A stretch of DNA of 41,300 nucleotides from JBCCGG01 sp039029395 (GCA_039029395.1 JBCCGG010000052.1:1-41300), one strand, 5' to 3'; counted from the stretch's first letter, positions 1 through 7,161 are shown. Made by a program: numbers and translations. The notes: generated by a model not told the origin, from the letters alone.

Positions 1-6
1 CCGCGT

Positions 7-1005
7 GTGACGATCAAGAGCGCTTTCGAGGATTGGATTAAGGACCAGGACCAGAAGCACGACACCAGCCGCAAGTGGAGGGTCTATATCGAACGGTTCA
101 TAGATGTTCACGGCGACCTGGTGCTAGCGGAGATCACGCCAGACCATGTGAGGGCCTACATTCGCAAAATCGCCAGCCTGCCCGATTGCCGAGGGTTGAA
201 GATCGACCGAGTCCCGGAGCTGCTAGCCTACAAGGCGAAGCATCCCGATAAGCAGCTTGTCTCCCCATCAACCGTCGCCAAGCATCTAGACGGGCTTAAA
301 GCACTCTTTCGCTGGGCTGTCAGTCAAGGCCTGGTAGATAGCAACCCAGCCTCTAGCTTCCGACCGCCTAAGGACAACCGGCCCGTTTCTAGCGAGCGGC
401 GGCCATTCACCACAGCCGAACTAAAGAAGGTGCTTGATGCTGCGAAGCGAGAATGGCGTGACAAGGGCGGGGAATATGGGACCGATAGGTGGTGGATTCT
501 CCAACTCGGAATCTACTCCGGCGCTCGCCTAGAGGAAATTTGCCAGCTTTCGAAGGAGAACGTGTACCAAGACGGTGACACCTGGGTTATGCGAATAGAT
601 GATGACGACGAACGCCAGGTCAAAAACAAGACCAGCAACCGCACCGTCCCACTTCACAAGAAGCTGGTTGATGCTGGATTTCCCGCATTCGTCGGGAAAG
701 CGAAGGGGCCTCGGATCTTCGATCTAGAGAAAACGGTTGGGCGCTACGGCAACCGCGTATCCAAGAGCTTCGCTCGGCTTGTCAGAGACCAAAACAAGGC
801 CAGCATTCCTGACCCTAAAAAGAACCTGGTGTTCCACTCGATAAGACACAGTTTTACAGACGCCTGCCGCCACGCGGGGGTTCCTCTAGACATTTGCCAG
901 GTCCTTCTGGGTCACTCTGCCGGTACGATTACTTCCAACTATGGCGCTGGCCATGACGTGAGCACTTTGAAATCATGGATAGACAAGGTAGACCCACTCA
1001 AGTGA
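7..1005 (+). CDS. Tyrosine recombinase/integrase (possibly 5'-truncated by window edge)
   Basis: Phage/island-type integrase that would cut and rejoin DNA at attachment sites. The catalytic set is visible: Arg174 in SGARLEE, a Lys-rich beta-hairpin near 206-208, HxxR as His277/Arg280, His303 in LLGHS, and nucleophile Tyr312 in SNYG. Residues about 1-60 look like a SAM-like core-binding start and 85-120 continue the core-binding domain. The reading frame stays open to base 1, so the true start may lie outside the window; GTG at 7 is only the first start visible. Many island integrases are about 380-420 aa, which also suggests missing N-terminal sequence. It lies at the far end of the island from the tRNA-Ser gene and is followed by a motif cluster that could be its binding sites. 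The recombinase class is certain; the link to this tRNA is inferred. Confidence 0.93.
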   Translation: MTIKSAFEDWIKDQDQKHDTSRKWRVYIERFIDVHGDLVLAEITPDHVRAYIRKIASLPDCRGLKIDRVPELLAYKAKHPDKQLVSPSTVAKHLDGLKALFRWAVSQGLVDSNPASSFRPPKDNRPVSSERRPFTTAELKKVLDAAKREWRDKGGEYGTDRWWILQLGIYSGARLEEICQLSKENVYQDGDTWVMRIDDDDERQVKNKTSNRTVPLHKKLVDAGFPAFVGKAKGPRIFDLEKTVGRYGNRVSKSFARLVRDQNKASIPDPKKNLVFHSIRHSFTDACRHAGVPLDICQVLLGHSAGTITSNYGAGHDVSTLKSWIDKVDPLK

Positions 1006-1085
1006 TGCACGCTTTTGTGTGCAATGCCAAAAATTCTGTGCATCGCCGGCTAAAATGCACAGAAAATCGTGCACCTAATGCACGA
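1006..1085. repeat. Cluster of six TGCAC/GTGCA motifs after the integrase
   Basis: TGCAC or its complement occurs at 1006, 1019, 1038, 1056, 1069 (as the palindrome GTGCAC) and 1079. The last two form an inverted repeat, TCGTGCA (1067-1073) and TGCACGA (1079-1085) with a 5-nt loop. The cluster begins right at the integrase stop codon. It could be arm-type integrase or excisionase sites, an operator, or a weak terminator (the stem is followed by a T-rich but interrupted run). The repeats are seen; the role is inferred. Confidence 0.55.
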
Positions 1086-1177
1086 TTCTTGTTACTTGTT
1101 TTCTCCCTTAAATTGTGCGATGCTCTTCCCCAGACGGCCGGCAGATAGTCGGCGACAATGAGCTAGGAGAGCGACGA

Positions 1178-1354
1178 ATGCGAGACTTTGAGCTAACCGT
1201 TTTGGATCACGCCGAGATCAAGTTACTCGACCTGACCCGGACCCAAGCCGACCTTGCTGAATTGGCTCACACTCGGGACAAAGCGGCACGGTTGCGCACC
1301 CTGAACGAACAGATCACACATGCAATTGACGTGCTGGAGCAGGCCGCAAGCTAA
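1178..1354 (+). CDS. Small helical protein, unknown (58 aa)
   Basis: I do not recognise a family. The ATG at 1178 follows AGGAGA at about 1165-1170 with good spacing. An upstream in-frame start at 1115 would add 21 residues of no protein-like character, so the shorter form is preferred. The product is charged and probably one or two amphipathic helices (heptad-like Leu/Ile in LLDLTRTQADLAEL and LRTLNEQITHAIDVL). Its last codons lie inside a 12-bp inverted repeat and a second hairpin follows, so it looks like a monocistronic unit with its own 3' structure. A regulatory role is possible but unsupported. Confidence 0.55.
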   Translation: MRDFELTVLDHAEIKLLDLTRTQADLAELAHTRDKAARLRTLNEQITHAIDVLEQAAS

Positions 1355-1375
1355 GGTATAGCAGCTCCAGCACGT
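1329..1375 (+). repeat. 12-bp perfect inverted repeat over the stop codon
   Basis: ACGTGCTGGAGC at 1329-1340 pairs perfectly with GCTCCAGCACGT at 1364-1375, leaving a 23-nt loop that contains the stop codon of the small upstream gene. It sits directly before the hairpin at 1380-1414. It could stabilise the 3' end of the mRNA, mark the 5' part of a small RNA, or bind protein. Confidence 0.6.
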
Positions 1376-1379
1376 AAAG

Positions 1380-1418
1380 AGAGCCCCGCAAGCCAGGAAA
1401 GCAAGCGGGGCTCTTCTC
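1380..1418 (+). terminator. GC-rich hairpin, probable terminator
   Basis: AGAGCCCCGC (1380-1389) pairs with GCGGGGCTCT (1405-1414) around a 15-nt loop. A short TTCTC tract follows, so the U-run is weak. It lies after the 58-aa gene and before the DUF2806-like pair. Confidence 0.55.
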
Positions 1419-1626
1419 ATTGGGTAGAGAAAGGCGCGTGACAACTTCATTTGCAAACACCCGCGAACCGCCAGTTCCAACAAGTTGAAGGCGCTACGTG
1501 GCAAGCCCCACTGAATTGGTGTCAATTCGCCCCGGCGACGTTGATTATTGCCGACCGATGGCCAGACACGTATATTGAGTGCAAGCGACCGTAGAAACGT
1601 AATTCTAAGGTACACCTAACCAGAGG

Positions 1627-2037
1627 ATGGGAATGCAAGACGAGGACGCACCATCGGACGGCACTGAAGCACTCATTGAGTCCATTTCGGACCTTGTACC
1701 GGATGGTATGCCACCTATTGTGAAGAAGAGATTCTGGAACACAGTGGGGTCTTTGGTTGCGGGTACATTAGACATTCCCCTCGCCTATCTGGAAACCAAA
1801 TCTCATTCTATTCGCCACAAGCAAAAAGTAAGAAGCATGATAGAGGAGGGAACGGCGGCAATAGCGTTGCGACAAATTGCATCCGATCCAAATTTAAGGC
1901 GTCGTGCGATGGATTATCATGCGGGCGAAATAGTAAATCGACAACACAATCGAGAAGAAGTGCTTCGACGAGCAGCAATTGAGCTAAGCGCGAGTGATAT
2001 GATTGAGAAAAAGAGTGAGAAAGAGAATGACGGATGA
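1627..2037 (+). CDS. DUF2806-like N-terminal half (136 aa)
   Basis: Soluble, charged and mostly helical. The part from about residue 60 (SHSIRHKQKVRSMIEEG) to the NRQHNREEVLRRAAIEL segment resembles the region that precedes the conserved core in DUF2806 proteins, where an asparagine-arginine-rich helix leads into a D-W-L core. Here the core lies in the next gene in another frame, so this looks like the front half of a normally single protein. The 3' end overlaps the next gene by 11 nt (stop at 2035-2037, next ATG at 2027). It may be a real two-subunit arrangement, a frame-disrupted gene or a sequencing indel. DUF2806 has no established function. Base composition is more AT-rich than the backbone. 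Confidence 0.5.
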   Translation: MGMQDEDAPSDGTEALIESISDLVPDGMPPIVKKRFWNTVGSLVAGTLDIPLAYLETKSHSIRHKQKVRSMIEEGTAAIALRQIASDPNLRRRAMDYHAGEIVNRQHNREEVLRRAAIELSASDMIEKKSEKENDG

Positions 2038-2746
2038 GAGAATAGAACAGTTAGATCGAGATTGGCTTCAGGTTTTCTGGGAGATATCCGGCAGGTCTTC
2101 TAACAAGGATATGCAAGAGCTTTTGGCAAAGATCCTTGCCGGCGAGATTGCCCAGCCCGGCACCTTCTCTGCGGCAACAGTATTGGCGCTGTCTACACTT
2201 TCAAAACACCAGGCGGGTTTGTTTCAACAGCTTTGTAGTATGTCTTTCAAGTATGGGAACAGTGTGCAGGTGATGTTAGATCTTCCCGACCTTGAAAAGG
2301 GAAATGCTGGTTACAACCCGATCGGAAGCACCGGGATCAAGGGGCGCCAACTGATTGAATTTGGCCTAGATCACACGGCGTTGCTGGAGTTGAATGTCGC
2401 TCGTCTGTTGGCGAGCTTGCCTGGTGACCAGCACGAGGACTTCAAGAACTTTTATGCTTGCAATACCTTAGAGTTTGCAGGAAAGCCCGTTCGTATCGAG
2501 GTAGATAAGTTTTTGGAGAAGTGGGGCAGTCAAGAATCTGATAACGAGGCGAAAAACTTGACGTGCTGTGTTCTTTCACTGACAAGCACTGGAATAGAGT
2601 TGAGGTCTATCTTGGCGCTTAAGCCAAATGAGGCCTACGTTGTGGCATTGCAAAGAGCACTAGATAAATCTGGGGCACGGCTTGTGCCAAATCGGAAAGC
2701 TATCGATCTTGATGATGTTTTTGATGGCCTGCTTGCCGCGTGGTAG
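2027..2746 (+). CDS. DUF2806-like C-terminal core protein (239 aa)
   Basis: It begins MTDERIEQLDRDW; the ATG at 2027 is preferred over an upstream GTG at 2003 because it gives a compact overlap with the preceding gene. The segment DRDWLQVFWEISGRSSNKD followed by MQELLAKILAGEI, PGTFS and LSKHQAGLFQQLCS is the pattern I associate with DUF2806 cores (a D-W-L, then a helical segment ending in A-K-I-L-A-G-E-I and P-G-x-F/Y-S). The remainder is alpha/beta with no recognised motif and no membrane segment. Translation is probably coupled to the upstream ORF. The family is uncharacterised; a place among island cargo or defence genes is a guess from context only. Confidence 0.6.
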   Translation: MTDERIEQLDRDWLQVFWEISGRSSNKDMQELLAKILAGEIAQPGTFSAATVLALSTLSKHQAGLFQQLCSMSFKYGNSVQVMLDLPDLEKGNAGYNPIGSTGIKGRQLIEFGLDHTALLELNVARLLASLPGDQHEDFKNFYACNTLEFAGKPVRIEVDKFLEKWGSQESDNEAKNLTCCVLSLTSTGIELRSILALKPNEAYVVALQRALDKSGARLVPNRKAIDLDDVFDGLLAAW

Positions 2747-3056
2747 CCCACTGACAAAGGGTTCTTTCGAAGAGCTAACAACTCTGCTGTCATTGCGTTG
2801 GCCCAGGTTTGTAGCTCCCGGTGCGGCATTCGAATCTTGGGCAGACTCACCCGCGCTCAAGATCAAGTAGCTCGTAGGCTCAGGGAGTGTGGGCCCAATA
2901 AAGCAGCCAGGGCGGCTGGATTCTGGCCCTTCTGATTAAGCTCGAGTTCGACGGCCACGAGCCATTTCCCAACTGCTAACTAAAGTAGACAAAGTTTGTC
3001 CAACAAGACAATTTAAGGTTTCAATTCGGTGCCGCAAGTGATATGCTTGAAGGATA
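2747..3056. other. Intergenic, 310 bp with a palindrome
   Basis: No convincing gene is seen. GACAAA-G-TTTGTC at 2988-3000 is a near-perfect palindrome about 60 bp before the next gene and could be an operator. No clear terminator is visible after the DUF2806-like pair. Confidence 0.4.
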
Positions 3057-4205
3057 GTGGTTCAGTTCTCCAATTTCATTAGAAAAATTGTCATGAATGG
3101 GCTTCTGAAGAATCTTGAAAAGCCGCAAGCGACCGTTGGTGCAGTTTATGCAATTTTGGCCCTTGTTTTGATTACCCTGTTTCTCCTTCCGTCGGATACG
3201 GCGGAGCTTCAAAAGCAAACAAATAAGCAGATTCAATCTGTAGAGAAATCACTGATTCGTTTAGAAGGCACTTCAAAAAACTTGCTGAAGGCACTATCGG
3301 TGTTGGAAAACAGACACTTAAATCTTGAGAAAGGCGCCACTGAAAGTCAGTTCGGAGAAAAGTCCAATCCACCTATTGCTGAGGGAGCTACCGTAGACAA
3401 ACCACAGGACTTATCGGAACTACGTCCCTTAATTGATGACCTAAAGATTGACGCCGACAGGTTAGGGGAGCAAGTCAAGATTATCTCAAGCAGAGAAGTA
3501 GAAACTCAAGACCAAATTAAAAGTCAGTTTGGTCAATTTGATGAAAAATTGAATAGTATAAAAGAAGATATACACAAAATCGAGGGCAGTTCATACACAA
3601 TCAACTTCGGTTTTGAATATCTCACAGCACCCTTTGTAGGATGGTTAGCCAAGATTTGCATTTGGGTGAGCTGGATTGCAACGGGAATTACAATTGTCGC
3701 ACCTAATTTCATGAAATCAATACTTCGGTCGGTAGCTCTATTGAAGAGTGGTGGCTTTGGAAAAAATCTTCTTTGGGCGTCGATTTGTGTTATCTATATT
3801 TTATCCATGATTACAGGATATGCGGAAACTTTGGGGAATGTCTTGGATAAATGGGCAGATGAAGTTCGGCATCTGTACATACCAATCATCTTTCTAGTAA
3901 TTTTAGTTGTCACAATTTCACAAAGAAGTTGGCATTGGAGTGTGAGATCGGCAGCTTCTATCGTAACCGTTGCGATGTTCTCAATAATTTTCTTGGAGAT
4001 CTACGGGGGGGATGTTGAATCGCCTGGGGGCAAATTGGAACACTATGAGGCGGTATCAATCATGTGGTTCGATGAACTTGTATGGAACAGATACGCTGCG
4101 ACCGCTCTATTTTTGTGTGGAATAATAATCCTCTATGTATTTCGAATGATGCACATCATCTCGGAACTGGCACATGAGACCAAGCAAAGTACGGCTAGTG
4201 CTTAA
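3057..4205 (+). CDS. Membrane protein: TM + long coiled coil + multi-pass C-terminus (382 aa)
   Basis: Unrecognised family. The first TM segment is near residues 27-45 (AVYAILALVLITLFLLP). A helical, Gln/Lys/Glu-rich region (about 50-180) with coiled-coil character follows. Then come at least four hydrophobic segments: about 195-220 (WLAKICIWVSWIATGITIV), 238-258 (LLWASICVIYILSMITGY), 272-290 (YIPIIFLVILVVTI) and 302-320, with a final one near 350-368. The start is uncertain: GTG 3057 has GAAGGA only 2 nt away, while ATG 3093 (12 codons in) lacks a clear ribosome site. AT-rich composition marks it as island cargo. The layout suggests a membrane-anchored sensor or effector, but no catalytic motif is visible, so no function is assigned. 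Confidence 0.75.
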   Translation: MVQFSNFIRKIVMNGLLKNLEKPQATVGAVYAILALVLITLFLLPSDTAELQKQTNKQIQSVEKSLIRLEGTSKNLLKALSVLENRHLNLEKGATESQFGEKSNPPIAEGATVDKPQDLSELRPLIDDLKIDADRLGEQVKIISSREVETQDQIKSQFGQFDEKLNSIKEDIHKIEGSSYTINFGFEYLTAPFVGWLAKICIWVSWIATGITIVAPNFMKSILRSVALLKSGGFGKNLLWASICVIYILSMITGYAETLGNVLDKWADEVRHLYIPIIFLVILVVTISQRSWHWSVRSAASIVTVAMFSIIFLEIYGGDVESPGGKLEHYEAVSIMWFDELVWNRYAATALFLCGIIILYVFRMMHIISELAHETKQSTASA

Positions 4206-4332
4206 GTTGCAAGACATTGAATCAGGCAGCACCTGACCATCCGAAGGGGTCGGGCTAGCACCGTCTGGCAATGAGGTCTGTAGGAGCTATTCGCACCTAA
4301 GTCGACTATTGTTTTGCGGCAGTAATTCGGAG

Positions 4333-4563
4333 TTACGAGTTACTTTGTGATTGGGGTTCAATTGGTTCATAGCTCCAGCCGGTCATTACGTTGTGCACCA
4401 GATCGTGCGCGTTTAGATTTGAGACAGTGTGCTTCTGGCCCTCCGGATCCCAAACATCGACCATAACTGACCGGGACGGATTGACGATGTGACCTGGATC
4501 ATAAGGGACTTCTATCAGTTCAAGCTGGGTTTTCTCAGCATTGCTAGTCTTTTGCGTGAGCAT
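4333..4563 (-). CDS. Unknown 76-aa protein, last gene of minus operon
   Basis: Unrecognised. The ATG at 4563 has a GGAGA ribosome site about 7 nt upstream. The product has mixed polarity and beta-rich patches (RSVMVDVWDPEGQKHTV), no signal peptide and no membrane helix. It follows the capsid-cement-like gene by 18 bp, so both are probably translated from one mRNA. A phage-like accessory structural role is possible from the neighbour alone. Confidence 0.6.
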   Translation of the reverse strand: MLTQKTSNAEKTQLELIEVPYDPGHIVNPSRSVMVDVWDPEGQKHTVSNLNAHDLVHNVMTGWSYEPIEPQSQSNS

Positions 4564-4581
4564 ATCAGATCTCCATGTGAA

Positions 4582-5022
4582 CTATGCGAGCTTCAGCGCC
4601 CACGCCTCATAATCCAAGCTCGGGGTAGTTCCAGCAAGAACTGCATTGAGTCGCAGATGCGAACAATCTGGATCGACCTTGCGAACCGTCTTTATGTCCA
4701 ACGCTACGACGTATAGACCAGGCGCGGTGAAGCTCGCTGTGGTCATGTGGGTGACAGGCGCGCCGAAAGCTGCGGAATTGTCGGACTGAACTTCGAACAC
4801 ATAGCTTTCATTAGCGTTCGCTGTGTCAGCCGAGTTTACGAAGATCGAAAGCGCTAGTTGGCCTTGCGGAATGTTGCCGCTGTTCCACGTAGCGACTAGC
4901 TCATCAAGGGAGATCGCGTCGCTCGCATCGGAGGCTGTGATTGCCCCGGCACCGTCCTGTCGAAAACGAACTTGCGATGCGCCGTCTACCGGAAAATGTA
5001 CAGCGGAATTCATAGAAGTCAT
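4582..5022 (-). CDS. Capsid cement/decoration-like protein (146 aa)
   Basis: The second half, with FEVQSDNSAAFGAPVTHMTT, a Gly-Leu-Tyr-Val-Val strand, then CSHLRLNAVLAGTTPSLDY, resembles phage head-decoration (Bbp16-type cement) proteins: a strand ending Q-S-D-N-x-A-F, a lipophilic strand, then R-L x(2-4) G-T-x-P. Usual length for such proteins is 130-160 aa, which matches. It is all-beta and acidic with no signal peptide. ATG 5022 is preceded by AGGA at about 7 nt. No major capsid, portal or terminase gene is in the window, so it would have to act on a helper's capsid or be a remnant. The assignment rests on pattern memory only; a carbohydrate-binding or unrelated beta-sandwich is an alternative. 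Confidence 0.4.
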   Translation of the reverse strand: MTSMNSAVHFPVDGASQVRFRQDGAGAITASDASDAISLDELVATWNSGNIPQGQLALSIFVNSADTANANESYVFEVQSDNSAAFGAPVTHMTTASFTAPGLYVVALDIKTVRKVDPDCSHLRLNAVLAGTTPSLDYEAWALKLA

Positions 5023-5137
5023 GAAATTATCCTATCGTTTGCTTTGTTGAAAAGGAGCGGGCGCCGCATGGCTAACAACAGCGCCCTACGCTGGCGCGAA
5101 CTTATTCAAACGCCAACGCATTGTTTGTTAGAAACTG

Positions 5138-5170
5138 GCCCCTCCGGCTCCAGCCGTGGAGCGCAGGGGC
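5138..5170. repeat. Nested GC-rich hairpin between operon genes
   Basis: Outer arms GCCCCT (5138-5143) and AGGGGC (5165-5170) enclose inner arms GCTCCA (5147-5152) and TGGAGC (5157-5162) with a GCCG tetraloop. It lies in the 190-bp gap between the 129-aa gene and the cement-like gene of the minus operon. It could be an RNA-stability element, attenuator or part of a promoter region. No U-run follows on the minus strand. Confidence 0.5.
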
Positions 5171-5212
5171 AGCGCTCAAGCGATGCAGAGGCGAGACACC
5201 GCGAGCGCAATA

Positions 5213-5602
5213 TCAATCTTCGAGGATCTGTAAGGCGTAGCCTATGTATTGAGCTTGCTCTTCGTACGTCTCAGCACGACGTGCGGTCTTCAAATGCCTA
5301 GCCGCCCTGCTTAAAATGCTGGTGTTCGACTCAATGACGCTGAGAAGCCCTATGTGGTCGAGCGTGTCCGCCTCAACATACTTCTTATGGGTATCGAGCA
5401 AAGCCTTGATCAGGCGTTCGGCTTCCTTGAACTTAACGTGCTCGCGCAAGATCGGTTTATACGCAGAGTTTGGCTTTGGTGAGCGCGGTGGCCTCACAGC
5501 ATTATCAAGCGCGGGAGGCGGTTTCTTGGCCCTGCATTTGCCCGGCGTCAGGATTCGCTTTCCGCCTCTACCATAAACATGGTCGTATGGATCACGAGGC
5601 AT
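5213..5602 (-). CDS. Unknown basic protein (129 aa)
   Basis: Start chosen at ATG 5602, which overlaps the 3' end of the preceding gene by 11 nt; a longer form from 5629 is open but less likely. The N-terminus is basic and Pro-rich (GRGGKRILTPGKCRAKKPPP), followed by a helical second half (KFKEAERLIKALLDTHKKYV... ending GYALQILED). No known domain is recognised. The basic tail suggests DNA, RNA or protein-scaffold binding. It is co-transcribed with the paralogue genes upstream. Confidence 0.65.
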   Translation of the reverse strand: MPRDPYDHVYGRGGKRILTPGKCRAKKPPPALDNAVRPPRSPKPNSAYKPILREHVKFKEAERLIKALLDTHKKYVEADTLDHIGLLSVIESNTSILSRAARHLKTARRAETYEEQAQYIGYALQILED

Positions 5603-6167
5603 CTTGTTTGAAGCGCTCGCTGTTAGCAAAGGCCAGTTTTTCGCGCGGCGAAAGCTTATCGAAATCTGCTGGTTGCGAGATTATGGTGTTTGCCTGAGCG
5701 TCTTGCTTAGCCCGGGCCGCCTGTTCCCGAGCCCACGCGAGTTTGCGCATCGGACGCCATGTATCGAAGTCGTCAGGCTTCTTGTCGTTAGACAGGTCAA
5801 GCGCACTTTCTCTAGCCGCCTTTGCTTGCTCATCGCGCTTGGTGGCTTCCAGTTGATTGGCGAGCGCCAATTTTTTGAGCGGCGACAGATCATCTAAGTT
5901 GCCTTGCGCGCTAACGTTCACTTTTCCGGGGCCATCAACGAATGCGCTCACATCAAACTCGCCTTTGGTGACGAGCGTTCCAGCGACCGTCAAGAGCTGA
6001 CGAGTCGCAACGTTGGCGTCATTTGTATCGAGCGAGAGTGCCATAGCGTCGTTTGCGTGCTCAAATAGGCTGGTCACAACGTCTCGCCCCCAACCCGGAT
6101 TTTTCTGGCTGAATAGCTTGATCGCCGATGCGGTCGCCAAGCGTCGAATGTCATCTTTGGTCGTCAT
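5592..6167 (-). CDS. Helical protein with three KLA repeats; paralogue of the next upstream gene (191 aa)
   Basis: ATG 6167 (MTTKDDIRRLA) is chosen; it lies inside the end of the upstream gene, and a GTG at 6203 is the alternative. The N-terminal third aligns with the upstream neighbour: DIRRLATASAIKLF with EVRQAATKRANALF, and ATRQLLTVAGTL with ATRQLLNVAHTL. The C-terminal half has three copies of a short motif: SPLKKLALAN, RPMRKLAWAR and SPREKLAFAN, each preceded by an acidic stretch. It is soluble, charged and without enzymatic motifs. Phage-scaffold-like or nucleic-acid-binding roles are conceivable. No family is recognised. Confidence 0.7.
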   Translation of the reverse strand: MTTKDDIRRLATASAIKLFSQKNPGWGRDVVTSLFEHANDAMALSLDTNDANVATRQLLTVAGTLVTKGEFDVSAFVDGPGKVNVSAQGNLDDLSPLKKLALANQLEATKRDEQAKAARESALDLSNDKKPDDFDTWRPMRKLAWAREQAARAKQDAQANTIISQPADFDKLSPREKLAFANSERFKQDAS

Positions 6168-6459
6168 CGTATGTCTCAATCTCAAGGTTCTGTGTGGTTC
6201 CACTGTCTAGCTGCGCCATTTCATGTTTGAAGCGACTATGGTTACCTGTACGTCGCGTCAGAGTGTGCGCCACGTTCAGCAGCTGTCTGGTCGCTCTATC
6301 GGCATCTTCTTTCGAAAGAAGTGGAGCCGTCATCTGGTTGGCTCTCTTGAAGAGGCCGTTGATTGACTCAGCTGGCCATGGGTGTGTCTCTACAAAGAGA
6401 GCATTTGCCCTTTTGGTAGCGGCCTGCCTAACTTCGATTGGGGTCAGTTCCAAATCCAC
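6151..6459 (-). CDS. Paralogue of the downstream helical protein (102 aa)
   Basis: It begins with GTG at 6459 (VDLELTPIEVRQAA...), overlapping the previous gene by 16 nt. The region from residue 8 to 70 is clearly homologous to the N-terminal domain of the 191-aa protein next downstream, sharing the ATRQLL(T/N)VA(G/H)TL block. It lacks the C-terminal KLA repeats. This is a tandem duplication in which one copy kept or gained the repeat region. Function unknown. Confidence 0.65.
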   Translation of the reverse strand: MDLELTPIEVRQAATKRANALFVETHPWPAESINGLFKRANQMTAPLLSKEDADRATRQLLNVAHTLTRRTGNHSRFKHEMAQLDSGTTQNLEIETYDDDQR

Positions 6460-6647
6460 ACTTCACCGCGATCCTTCACGGCTTTTTCTGCAAATGCCCG
6501 CACGTCGGCGCGGTTGGCTTTTTCGAAATCTATCTCGGCATATTTCAATGCGACGACCACAAAATGATCGGCCTTTCGTAATGACCAGGTGGGCCGTAGC
6601 TTTAAAACGCGTTCTGCCGCAAGTTCACGAAATTTGTTCTTGGTCAT
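6444..6647 (-). CDS. Small helical protein (67 aa), possible third family member
   Basis: It starts ATG 6647 immediately after the stop of the previous gene (TAAATG). The segment KFRELAAERVLKLRPTWSL resembles the start of the two downstream paralogues (DIRRLATASAIKLFSQKNPGW): a charged helix with L-A-A/T, then a basic residue and a Trp after a Pro/Gly turn. Similarity is too weak to be sure. No known domain. Confidence 0.6.
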   Translation of the reverse strand: MTKNKFRELAAERVLKLRPTWSLRKADHFVVVALKYAEIDFEKANRADVRAFAEKAVKDRGEVWIWN

Positions 6648-6842
6648 TTAGCGGCGGGGGGTGATCCTGCCGGCCTTCACACATTCGCGCATGCTGTTTG
6701 CGAGGCTTGCTTCCAGGCCGTGGCGGACATCAATCCCGTTCATTTGCGCCCAACGTACATAGCGGTCGTGAATGTCTATGGGCACAGAGATCAGCACCTC
6801 GATTTCCTCGTCATCAAATTGATCAAGGGGCGGGCGGGTCAT
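6648..6842 (-). CDS. Ribbon-helix-helix-like protein (64 aa)
   Basis: ATG 6842 has a strong GAGGAGG site 6 nt upstream, so it is preferred to the 5-codon-longer form. The layout fits an RHH fold: a short strand IEVLISVPIDI, helix DIHDRYVRWAQMNG, turn, then helix VRHGLEASLANSMREC. It could be a DNA-binding regulator of the CopG/Arc type. It overlaps the first gene of the operon by 20 nt, implying coupled synthesis of two RHH-like proteins. Confidence 0.6.
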   Translation of the reverse strand: MTRPPLDQFDDEEIEVLISVPIDIHDRYVRWAQMNGIDVRHGLEASLANSMRECVKAGRITPRR

Positions 6843-7038
6843 CGCGCACCTCCTCAAAATGCTGGCGCTCTAGTCTGTCTAGCAAATCAATAGTCGCCTG
6901 CTTGACCAGCCGCGAGAACGGAACATTTAGCCGATCCGCATGAAACCGGAGCCTGTCATACTGGTCGCCAGGAAAGTAGACATTGACATTGTGTCTACAG
7001 CGCTTAATGGCGCTTAGGTCAAAAGAATTACTTTTCAT
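6823..7038 (-). CDS. Ribbon-helix-helix-like protein, first gene of minus operon (71 aa)
   Basis: The strand HNVNVYFPGDQ, helix QYDRLRFHADRL, turn NVP, and helix FSRLVKQATIDLLDRLE match the CopG/Arc-type RHH pattern (basic strand with alternating residues, second helix ending in a long amphipathic tail). It is transcribed from a good divergent promoter at 7049-7077 and so could autoregulate the operon and the opposing alpA-primase unit. The C-terminus is acidic/Pro-rich. A partition-like or relaxosome accessory role is an alternative, but no relaxase is nearby. Confidence 0.6.
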   Translation of the reverse strand: MKSNSFDLSAIKRCRHNVNVYFPGDQYDRLRFHADRLNVPFSRLVKQATIDLLDRLERQHFEEVRDDPPAP

Positions 7039-7048
7039 GATGGTTGAG

Positions 7049-7077
7049 ACTGTAGCATAGAATCAAATGACAGTCAA
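7049..7077 (-). promoter_or_regulatory. Sigma70-type promoter of the minus operon
   Basis: On the minus strand TTGACT (-35; plus-strand 7072-7077) and TACAGT (-10; 7049-7054) are 17 bp apart, ending about 10 bp before ATG 7038. The -35 overlaps the TTTTACTTG motif shared with the divergent promoter. Confidence 0.6.
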
Positions 7078-7161
7078 GTAAAAAATGCTTAATCCATTCT
7101 TTTTTTCTTTATCACTATTACAGTTATAAGATCTTTCATGTGTTGATAGCGAAAAAGCGGC

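Noticed and set aside
2005..2027. Programmed -1 frameshift between the DUF2806-like ORFs
   Set aside because: The A-run is GAAAAAG, not a full X-XXY-YYZ slippery site in frame, and the second ORF is in the +1, not the -1, frame.
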